Below, in pieces: positions 28,532 through 37,784 of a stretch of 64,000 bases of DNA. Positions within the stretch are counted from its first letter, which is position 1; each line of letters starts with the position of its first letter. A program made the translations under genes and the position numbers. Source of the DNA: Mayamaea pseudoterrestris (taxonomy: Eukaryota > Bacillariophyta > Bacillariophyceae > Sellaphorales > Sellaphoraceae); contig BROI01000012.1 in NCBI GenBank assembly GCA_027923505.1, positions 186,001-250,000 on the forward strand. Direction: 5' to 3'. The notes below the pieces were generated by a model. The model was not told the DNA's origin. It did not search any database and worked only from the letters and a program-made list of their open reading frames with translations.

Positions 28532-30139
28532 GAATGTGCCAGTGATGCACCCTTTTTGGCTACACAGCATTTTGTTTATAATTGATAATCTCAATTCATG
28601 TTTGTTGACATGATGGGCGAGGAATTTGGTCACATGCACCTCATTATCCATCACCATGGATGCTATTGTTGATACTCGGCAGATCCAACAACTTGTTGGA
28701 TCTGCGAGCAGTGCACCTCAAGTGGCAAGTCAGACTGCCAGAATGGCCCACAGACTAAGAATACAACAAACATGAAGTTTAACTAAGAATGGGATGGATA
28801 GTCTTGTCATTTCGGGTGTGGAACCCATCACCATGCCAGGAGACTCTGCACATTCAACAAATGGTTGAATGTGCCAGCAGTGCACCCTTTTTGGCTCAGG
28901 GATCATCAGCATTGCCAGCTGAGCCTTCAATCCCTTTCAATTCATGTTTGTTGACATGGTGGGCTAGATGTTCTGTCACATGCACCTCATTATCCACCAC
29001 CATGGATGCTACTGGTGATACTTGGCAGTTCCAACAACTTGTTGGATCTGCGAGAAGTGCACCTCAAGTGGCAAGCCAACTGCCCAAATGGCCCGCAGAC
29101 CCTAGAATACAACAAACATGGAGTTAAACATTGAATGGGATGGATAGTCTTGTCATTTCATCTGTGGAACCCATCACCATGCCAAGCGATTCCGCACATT
29201 CAATGAATGGGTGAATGTGCCAGCAGTGCACCCTTTTTGGCTACAGGGATCATCAGCATTGCCTTCTGAGCCCTCCAATCCCTTTCAATTTATGTTTGTT
29301 GACATGGTGGGCTAGAAGTTCTGTCACATGCACCTCATTATCCATCACCATGGATGCTACTGGTGATACTTGGCAGATCCAACATTTTGAATCTAAGAGC
29401 CGTGCACCTCAAGTGGCAAGTCCAACTACCCGAATGGCCCGCAGACCCTAGAATACAACAAACATGGAGTTAAACATTGAATGGGATGGATAGTCTTGTC
29501 ATTTCATCTGTGGAACCCATCACCATGCCAAGCGATTCCGCACATTCAATGAATGGTTGAATGTGCCAGCAGTGCACCCTTTTTGGCTACAGGGATCATC
29601 AGCATTGCCCGCTGAGCCCTCCAATCCCTTTCAATTCATGTTTGTTGACATGATGGGCTAGAAGTTCAGTCACATGCACCTCATTATCCATCACCATGGA
29701 TGCTAATGGTGGTACTTGGCAGTTTCAACAACTTGTTGGATCTGCAAGCAGTGCACCTCAAGTGGCAAGCCAACTGCCTGAATGGCCCACAGACCCTAGA
29801 ATACAACAATCATGGAGTTAAGCATAGAATGGGATGGATAGTCTTGCCAATCTAGGTGTGGAACCCATCACCATGCCAACAGTTTCCGCACATTCAATGA
29901 ATGGTTGAATGTGCCAGCAGTGCACCCTTTTTGGCTACTGGGATCATCAGCATTGCCTGCTGAGCCCTCCAATCCCTTTCAATTCATGTTTGTTGACATG
30001 ATAAGCTAGAAGTTTGGTCACATGCACCTCATCATCCATCACCATGGATGCCAGTGGTGATACTTGGCAGATCCAACATTTTGAATCTAAGAGCCGTGCA
30101 CCTCAAGTGGCAAGTCCAACTACCCGAATGGCCCTCAGG

Positions 30140-32095
30140 CCCTAGAATACAACAAACATGGAGCTTAACTTTGAATGGGATGGACATTCTTGTTATTTTG
30201 GGTGTGGAACCCTCAACCATGCCAAGAGACTCTTCACATTCAATGAATGGTTGAATATGCCAGCAGTGCACCCTTTTTGGCTACAGGAATCATCAGCATT
30301 GCCTGCTGAGCCCTCTAATCCCTTTCAATTCATGTTTGTTGACATGATGGGCTAGAAGTTCTGTCACATGCACCTCATCATCCATCACCATGGATGCCAG
30401 TGGTGATACTTGGCAGATCCAACAACTTGAATCTAAGAGCCGTGCACCTCAAAGGGCAAGTCCAACTACCCAAATGGCCCACAGACCCTAGAACACAACA
30501 AACATGGAGTTTAACATAGAATGGGATGGATAGTCTTGTCATTTTGGGTGTGGAACCCATCACCATGCCAAGAGATTCCGCACATTCAATGAATGGTTGA
30601 ATGTGCCAGCAGTGCACCCTTTTTGGCTACAGGGATCATCAGCATTGCCTGCTGAGCCCTCCACTCCCTTTCAATACATGTTTGTTGACATGGTGAGCTA
30701 GAAGTTCTGTCACATGCACCTCATTATCCATCACCATGGATGCTACTGGTGATACTTGGCAGTTCCAACAACGTGAATCTAAGAGCCGTGCACCTCAAAG
30801 GGCAAGTCCAACTGCCCAAATGGCCCGCAGACCCTAGAATACAACAAACATGGAGTTTAACATTGAATGGGATGGATAGTCTTGTCATTTTGGGTGTGGA
30901 ACCCATCACCATGTGTCAGGAGATTCCGCACATTCAATGAATGGTTGAATGTGCCAGCAGGGCACCCTTTTTGGCTCAGGGATCATCAGCATTGCCTGCT
31001 GAGCCCTCCAATCCCTTTCAATACTTGTTTGATGACATGATGGGCTAGAAGTTCTGTCACATGCACCTTATTATCCATCACCCTGGATGCTACTGGTGAT
31101 ACTTGGCAGTTCCAACACCCTAGAATACAACAAACATGGAGCTTAACTTTGAATGGGATGGACATTCTTGTTATTTTGGGTGTGGAACCCTCAACCATGC
31201 CAAGAGACTCTTCACATTCAATGAATGGTTGAATATGCCAGCAGTGCACCCTTTTTGGCTACAGGAATCATCAGCATTGCCTGCTGAGCCCTCTAATCCC
31301 TTTCAATTCATGTTTGTTGACATGATGGGCTAGAAGTTCTGTCACATGCACCTCATCATCCATCACCATGGATGCCAGTGGTGATACTTGGCAGATCCAA
31401 CAACTTGAATCTAAGAGCCGTGCACCTCAAAGGGCAAGTCCAACTACCCAAATGGCCCACAGACCCTAGAACACAACAAACATGGAGTTTAACATAGAAT
31501 GGGATGGATAGTCTTGTCATTTTGGGTGTGGAACCCATCACCATGCCAAGAGATTCCGCACATTCAATGAATGGTTGAATGTGCCAGCAGTGCACCCTTT
31601 TTGGCTACAGGGATCATCAGCATTGCCTGCTGAGCCCTCCACTCCCTTTCAATACATGTTTGTTGACATGGTGAGCTAGAAGTTCTGTCACATGCACCTC
31701 ATTATCCATCACCATGGATGCTACTGGTGATACTTGGCAGTTCCAACAACGTGAATCTAAGAGCCGTGCACCTCAAAGGGCAAGTCCAACTGCCCAAATG
31801 GCCCGCAGACCCTAGAATACAACAAACATGGAGTTTAACATTGAATGGGATGGATAGTCTTGTCATTTTGGGTGTGGAACCCATCACCATGTGTCAGGAG
31901 ATTCCGCACATTCAATGAATGGTTGAATGTGCCAGCAGGGCACCCTTTTTGGCTCAGGGATCATCAGCATTGCCTGCTGAGCCCTCCAATCCCTTTCAAT
32001 ACTTGTTTGATGACATGATGGGCTAGAAGTTCTGTCACATGCACCTTATTATCCATCACCCTGGATGCTACTGGTGATACTTGGCAGTTCCAACA
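30140..32095 (+). repeat. 978-bp higher-order tandem duplication
   Basis: Segment 30140-31117 is repeated directly at 31118-32095. Every position compared by eye agrees, and reading frames in the two copies encode identical peptides at offset 978. Each copy consists of 346 + 347 + 285 bp satellite units. The junction at 31117/31118 falls inside a satellite unit and creates the 61-bp shorter copy, so the duplication breakpoints are directly visible. Near-perfect identity implies a recent event. Confidence 0.85.
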
Positions 32096-32447
32096 ACGTG
32101 AATCTAAGAGCCGTGCACCTCAAAGGGCAAGTCCAACTACCCGAATGACCCGCAGACCCTAGAATACAACAAACATGGAGCTTAACTTTGAATGGGCTGG
32201 ACAGTCTTGTCATTTTGGGTGTGGAACTCATCACCATGCCAAGAGACTCCGCCCATTCACTGTCAATGAATGGTTGAATGTGCCAGCCGTGCACCCTTTT
32301 TGGCTACAGGGATCATCAGCATTGCTTGCTGAGCCCTCCAATCCCTTTCAATTCATGTTTGTTGACATGATGGGCTAGAAGTTTGGTCACATGCACCTCA
32401 TCATCCATTACCATGGATGCCAGTGGTGATACTTGGCAGATCAAATA

Positions 32448-32601
32448 ACTTGTTGGATCTGCATGCAGTGCATCTCAAGTGGCACTTCAGACTGCCAGAA
32501 TGGCCTGCCAAGTCTGGAATACAAACTTGTTGGATCTGCATGCAGTGCATCTCAAGTGGCACTTCAGACTGCCAGAATGGCCTGCCAAGTCTGGAATACA
32601 A
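32448..32601 (+). repeat. 77-bp tandem duplication, two copies
   Basis: ACTTGTTGGATCTGCATGCA begins at 32448 and again at 32525, with the following 57 bases repeated as well. The unit is a fragment of the 346-bp satellite (the ACTTGTTGGATCTGC to AATACAA part), so it is a local slip or unequal exchange at the right end of that array. Confidence 0.85.
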
Positions 32602-32679
32602 AAGTCTTATGTGGTAAATGGATTAAGTTGCAACGGCTTGTCAATTTGGGTGTGCAACCCTGGTTGGAGGCAACATTTT

Positions 32680-33230
32680 AGCTCATTAGGTCCGCACTTT
32701 AGCTCCATAGGTCCATGGTTACTCTTTGGACATCTGCCCTCCCATATAGTTCAGGCTACAGGTGAGCTACAATAGCAATAATTGCTCCAATCTCACCACA
32801 TACTAGTCATAAAGCATAGCCAACCAATAGTGGATAGAAAGGGACTTCAGGAGGTTGTGGTAGAGGGCCACACTTTAGCTCCATAGGTCCATGGTTCTTC
32901 TTTAGACATCTGCCCTCCCATGTAATGCAGGTCATGGTGAGCTACACATGAGATAGCTGCACCAATTTCACTGCAAATTAGCTGCAAAGCATAGCCAGCC
33001 AGTGGTAGAGGACCACACTTTAGCACCATGAGGATCATGCTAACTCATTGGACATCTGCCCTCCCATATATTAAGGCTACAGGTGAACTACAAATGAGGT
33101 AGCTGCACCAATCTCACCACATACTAGTCCCAAAGCATAGCGAGCCAACATTTGATGGAAATGGCCTACAGGGACAGTGGTAGAGGGCCACACTTTAGCA
33201 CCATGAGGCTGCCAATGCTGTCCTACCATG
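32680..33230 (+). repeat. 176-bp repeat array, about 3-4 units
   Basis: Anchor CACTTTAGC(T/A)CCAT occurs at 32695, 32871, 33015 and 33191: spacings 176, 144 and 176. Shared elements are GACATCTGCCCTCCCAT, AGCTGCACCAATCTCACCA and AAAGCATAGCCA. The 144-bp unit has a roughly 32-bp internal deletion. It is a different sequence from the 346-bp family. Confidence 0.8.
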
Positions 33231-33369
33231 ATAGTGAAATAAGGCCATGGCACATTATATTCTCAAATGCATTGTTTTATGAACCATAAAATGATGGGCC
33301 TAGCCATTGTTTCTGCTATGTGCCACCTGCTCTGGCACCCACAAGCAAATGGATAGATCCAGTCTTGCG

Positions 33370-34310
33370 CACAAACCCAAAAATATACAAGTGACTGCTG
33401 TTTCTGTAGCAGAACTGGGGAGTAGATGGGCTAGTGATGAATGCATGCTCTTTCTACATCATGAAACAAGGCCTGTCAACTGCCAGCTATCAGTTTATAT
33501 TTCTCTGGCTGTTGGAGTGGGTTATACCAGCCAGCTACTGTGGACAAGCCTGGGGACACAAAAATCTGGCAGTCCCTGTTGCAGAACTTGGAGACTGCAT
33601 GGGCTAGTGATGAAAGCATTGCACTTTTGATATCATGCAACAAGGCCTGTCAACTGCCAGCTATCAATTTACACCTCTCTGGCTGCTGGAGTGGGTTATG
33701 GCAGCCAGGTACTGTGGACAAGCCTGGGGACACAAAATTCTGGCAGTCCCTGTCGCAGAACTTGGAGACTGCATGGGCTAGTGATGAATGCATTGTACTT
33801 TTAACATCATGCAATAATGCCTGTCAACTGCTAGCTATCACTTTACACCTCTCTGGCTGTTGGAGTGGGTCATGGCAGCCAGCTACTGCGGACAAGCCTG
33901 GGGACACAAAATTCTGGCAGTCCCTGTCGCAGAACTTGGAGACTGCATGGGCTAGTGATGAATGCATTGCACTTTTAACATCATGCAACAATGCCTGTCA
34001 ACTGCCAGCTATCAATGAAAATTTCTCTGGCTGTTGGAGTGGGTCATGGCAGCGAGCTCCTGGTGTGGACAAGCCTGGGGCCGCGAAATTCTGGCAGTCC
34101 TACTGGCAGAACTTGGAGACTGCATGGGCTAGTGATGAATGCATAGCACTTTTTACATCATGGACCAATGCCTGTCAACTGCCAGCTATCAATGTATACC
34201 TCTCTGGCCATTGGAGTGGGTCACGGCAGACAGCGACCGTGGACAAGCCTGGGGCCATGAAATTTAGGCAGTCCCCGTTGGCCTTGCATGGCAATGTGAC
34301 GGGCTAGTGA
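33370..34310 (+). repeat. 174-bp repeat array, 5 or more units
   Basis: Anchor GACAAGCCTGGGG lies at 33543, 33717, 33891, 34068 and 34242: spacings 174, 174, 177 and 174, all multiples of three. One more diverged unit precedes 33543 and a short degenerate end follows 34260. Units share GGAGACTGCATGGGCTAGTG and TGCCAGCTATCAA. The array closes the satellite block on the right. Confidence 0.88.
33540..34307 (+). CDS. Repeat-encoded open frame (255 codons), coding status doubtful
   Basis: The frame runs through four and a half 174-bp units, giving 58-59 residue repeats: D-K-P-G-D/A-x-K-F-W-Q-S, Q-N-L-E-T-A-W-A-S-D-E-C-I, A-C-Q-L-P-A-I-N and S-G-C-W-S-G-S-W-Q. All length changes are multiples of three. 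It is rich in Trp and Cys. There is no evident promoter, signal peptide or terminal context, the upstream unit is out of frame, and no known protein domain is recognised. Selection on the frame cannot be judged without comparing substitution types. Confidence 0.2.
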   Translation: MDKPGDTKIWQSLLQNLETAWASDESIALLISCNKACQLPAINLHLSGCWSGLWQPGTVDKPGDTKFWQSLSQNLETAWASDECIVLLTSCNNACQLLAITLHLSGCWSGSWQPATADKPGDTKFWQSLSQNLETAWASDECIALLTSCNNACQLPAINENFSGCWSGSWQRAPGVDKPGAAKFWQSYWQNLETAWASDECIALFTSWTNACQLPAINVYLSGHWSGSRQTATVDKPGAMKFRQSPLALHGNVTG

Positions 34311-34572
34311 TCAACGCAATGAGCTCGCGCCTCAGCCAAGGCTACAACAACATCATAGGCACCGACACCCTCCGTTTCAATCACTTTTTATGAGTGCTAA
34401 CCAGCGAATGCTTTCGCTTGAAATTTACAGAACAAGTGCTAAGTGCTAACTAATGAATGATGAATGACTCCGCAAACAATTCCATTATACAAATTCTTCC
34501 CTCCATTGAATCATTTTCCCATAATGCTAAAGCATTTCCTTTTTCAGTTGGTTTTACTGTGACGCTGGGCCG
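34311..34572. other. Spacer right of the satellite block
   Basis: Unique sequence with no gene or repeat visible. It contains the direct pair GTGCTAA(C) at 34393-34400 and 34436-34450. Confidence 0.4.
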
Positions 34573-34914
34573 CTACGCTTTGTCGTCGTTTGCTTCATTT
34601 GTTTCTGCCGTCGCATCTGCTGCTTGCGCTGTATCGTCTCGCTCATTGCTATTATGGTTGTTGTTGTTGTTGTTATTGTTGCTGCTACTGCAATCGTCTT
34701 CATCATCATCCCCGTTCTCCGTCACTGCCGCAGCTGTGTCATCGTCACGTATCAAGACTGGTTCAATGACTGCCTGAAAGTTGTCTCCAATCCTTGGAAG
34801 ACGTCGAGGACACGGACGAAGAAACTGTGGTTGCTCGTGCCTTGTCGGTTTTTTGCTAGGACTGCTGCTGGAGTTGCGATGTTGCTGATCTTCTTCGTCT
34901 TGCTGTCGCTTCAT
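34573..34914 (-). CDS. Small acidic protein with an ELM2-like start
   Basis: Starting from the ATG at 34914 (MKRQQDEEDQQHRN) the protein is 113 aa; the frame is open further up to 35040, but a CCCCCTAG acceptor-like site lies just before the chosen start, so an upstream exon is possible. It has a basic SPSKKPTRHEQP segment, then RPCPRRLPRIGDNFQAVIEP, where R-x-G-x-x-F/Y-Q-A-x-I-P is how ELM2 domains of chromatin co-repressors begin. The rest of an ELM2 is missing. The C-terminus is acidic with an N8 run from a microsatellite (34655-34690). Overall a hypothetical, possibly nuclear, protein. Confidence 0.45.
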   Translation of the reverse strand: MKRQQDEEDQQHRNSSSSPSKKPTRHEQPQFLRPCPRRLPRIGDNFQAVIEPVLIRDDDTAAAVTENGDDDEDDCSSSNNNNNNNNHNSNERDDTAQAADATAETNEANDDKA

Positions 34915-35205
34915 TGCTTTATTCGGTGCTTTCAAAGCTAGGGGGAGTAATGATATAGAAACAGCAAGAGATTGACGTGTTCCCTCGCAGGATTTTGATG
35001 GATCGATTTTGATGGATCGAACAAAAGTTATATGTCGCACCAGTTATGACAAAAAGTCTCAGCGGTAATGGAGCGCGGCGATGCACGTCAGCGGCGCGGC
35101 AGAACGACCAAGCCATCAACCAACCACCATCTCGGCAAGAACGAAGGACGCGCAGGTGCTTTCAACATAGCCTTGGAGAATAATATGTATAAAGATACAA
35201 CAATA

Positions 35206-37660
35206 ATGAGTCATGATAGAAAGATAATAGTTGAGATCAGCAGACTAAAGCGACATGGCAGCAGGAGAAATCGCGCGACAGGCGTTCCTCAACAGCCTCT
35301 CTTGCTCGCCTTTGTCTTGGCATCATGTATGCTTGCTTCATCGGTAAATGCATGGACCACCAAGAGCAGTCGCGCGATAATGCCATTAAGAAATATACCC
35401 TTGAAAGTGTCAAGGAGGCATCCATTGCTGCTTCACTCGACCTCATCGTCGGCATCATCCTCATCATCACCATCAACTACTACTTCTTCCAACAACAATC
35501 CTCAATCAAGTCCAAAATCTTCAAGTCCATTCATATACGACTCAAAATATATTCGCAATTTTTCCATTGTCGCTCATATCGATCACGGCAAGAGTACGCT
35601 GGCGGATCGATTGCTCGACACGACGGAAACCGTGGCCGTGCGTGACATGGAGGCGCAGCTACTGGACAATATGGACTTGGAGCGAGAGCGAGGAATTACC
35701 ATTAAGCTGCAAGCGGCGCGGGTACTGTATAAAGCAAAGGATGGACATGACTAGTGAGTAATTTTGATGCGAAATGTCGCTTTGTCGGGTCCAGGATCCA
35801 GTATGCAAACGTTTGCAACTATACAGAGACCTATCTCACATTGACGCTGCATCTTTCTGTTCCAGCATTCTAAACTTGATTGACACTCCAGGTCACGTTG
35901 ACTTTGGCTACGAGGTGAGTCGATCACTCGCCGCCTGCGAGGGCGCGCTGCTGGTAGTGGACGCTGCCCAAGGAATCGAGGCGCAAACATTGGCGAACGT
36001 TTACCTGGCGCTCGACAATAATCTGGAAATCATTCCAGTGCTCAACAAGATTGACTTGCCAGCGGCGGAGCCAGAGCGCGTCAAGCAGGAAATTGAGGAA
36101 ACGATTGGGCTGGACTGCTCGGATATTGTGCATGCTAGTGCCAAGGCTGGGATTGGTATCGTGGATATTTTGGAAGCCATTGTGCAAAAAATTCCGCCTC
36201 CGCCGCAGGCGACGGGTGGACCGTTTCGGGCACTAGTGTTTGATAGTTACTATGATGCGTATCGCGGAGTTGTGGTCTTGTTTCGCGTTGTTGATGGAGC
36301 CGTCAAGCGGGGCGACAAGGTGCGGTTTTTAAATTCACAGGCCGAGCATGAAGTGGTCGAAGTGGGAGTCATGACGCCCACCCAGTTTCCTGTCAATCAG
36401 CTACAGGCTGGCGAGGTTGGATACTTGTGGGGTAATATTAAGGTATGTCGTTGGTAGCCTGTTCGTTTCGGATGAAACCGTGTATCTTTGCTTTGTTGGT
36501 CGACTGACCTTGTGTCTGCTTGCTCTAATAGGACGTCATGGACGTTCCGATTGGTGACACCGTTACCAACGCCAACGAATTTAAGACGGCCCGAGCGAAG
36601 GGCTTGGATCCTCCGATTGAACCGCTGCCTGGATATTCAGAGAGCAAACCCATGGTATACTGTGGACTCTTCCCGACTGACGCTGACGAATACGAAACAC
36701 TTCGCGTGGCTCTTGGTAAGCTGCGACTCAACGACGCTGCCTTGTCGTTTGAGCCAGAAAACTCTGGCGCCATGGGCTTTGGCTTTCGATGTGGATTCTT
36801 GGGTTTGCTCCACATGGAAATTGTACAGGAGCGGCTGTCGAGGGAGTATGACCTTGACTTGATTGTGACGGCACCATCTGTGGTGTACAGAGTTGAACGG
36901 AAGAATGTTAAGGGACCAGACCTTATCATTGATGCGCCAGCTAAAATGCCTGATCTCGGCAGGGATGATATCGCGAAGGAACCATTTGTCAAGATGGAGA
37001 TTTTGACTCCTAGGTATGTCCGTATGGGTTTTGGTGCGTTTATTTGATCGTCAATCCCTCTGACTTGGATCGTACACGTATTTTTAACTATCTAGCGATT
37101 ATAATGGAGCAATCATTGAACTTGGTCAGGAACGTCGCGGAATTCTGATCGACATCAAGTACTTGACCCCACTTCGATCAACAATTATCTATGAATTACC
37201 GCTTGCGGAAGTGATTACTGATTTCTTCGATCAATTGAAATCTCGGACGAAGGGATACGCGTCGATGGATTATAGTATTATTGACTACAGGGAAAGTGAT
37301 CTAGTCCGCTTGGACGTCAAGATAAATTACGAGGATGCACCGCCACTCGCCACCATTGTACATCGCGACAGCGCTCAATCAGTTGGTCGCAAATTGTGCG
37401 CGGCATTAAAGGACAAGATTCCGCGGCAGATGTTCAAGATCCCCATCCAGGCTTGCGTTGGCGTAAAGGTCATTGCATCGGAACACATAAGTCCCATGCG
37501 AAAAGATGTGCTAGCAAAGTGTTATGGAGGTGACATATCTCGAAAGAAGAAGCTGTTACAGAAGCAAGCCAAGGGCAAAAAGCGAATGAAGCAGTTTGGT
37601 AAAGTCAATGTACCACAAGAGGCATTCATGGCCGTTTTGAAGCTTAATGATAACAATTAA
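35206..37660 (+). CDS. lepA: Elongation factor 4 (LepA), predicted plastid
   Basis: Four exons: 35206-35753, 35866-36442, 36532-37013 and 37096-37660 (introns of 112, 89 and 82 bp, phases 2, 0 and 2), giving 723 aa. LepA/EF4 is a GTPase that back-translocates or remodels stalled ribosomes. Motifs: [18 protein letters not shown] (G1), ERERGITIK (switch I), [14 protein letters not shown] (G3), VLNKIDLP (G4), HASAKAGIG (G5), and the LepA-specific C-terminal domain with [16 protein letters not shown] and [20 protein letters not shown]. The N-terminus has a hydrophobic signal [18 protein letters not shown] followed directly by Trp and a Ser-rich stretch: heterokont plastid targeting with W at +1, so this is the plastid rather than the mitochondrial form. 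In-frame ATGs at 35068 and 35185 are also possible starts. Confidence 0.92.
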
Positions 37661-37784
37661 GCGAAAAATAAGTTAACTAACCATGCAGTTGCTTGAGTGT
37701 TCTCGTCAATAGAAATTGAGAACTTTGTACGAATCGCGTCCCGGAATTAGAGCGCAAGTAGCGAATAAAGCAAAGCTCAAGCAA

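Larger units (their letters stand above)
28532..32660 (+). repeat. 346-bp satellite array, about 12 units
   Basis: Anchor TGCACCCTTTTTGGCT recurs at 28545, 28881, 29227, 29573, 29921, 30267, 30613, 30960 (variant), 31245, 31591, 31938 (variant) and 32290. Spacing is 345-348 bp except one 336, one 285 (a 61-bp deletion in the copy near 31118) and one 352. Each unit also holds CCATCACCATG twice, about 175 and 171 bp apart, and a TGCACC-containing block twice, which suggests an ancestral 173-bp monomer. The last partial unit fades near 32660. Short antisense frames of about 79 codons (MHCWHIQPFIEC...) recur in the units but are by-products of repetition. Confidence 0.9.

Noticed and set aside
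28139-28657. 172-codon antisense frame at the left edge of the satellite
   Set aside because: It runs from unique sequence into satellite with no domain or compositional support.
30032-32294. Repeated antisense frames of about 79 codons (MHCWHIQPFIEC...) in the 346-bp satellite
   Set aside because: They recur only because the unit recurs, vary in length between units, and units with stops are equally common; no sign of selection on the frame.
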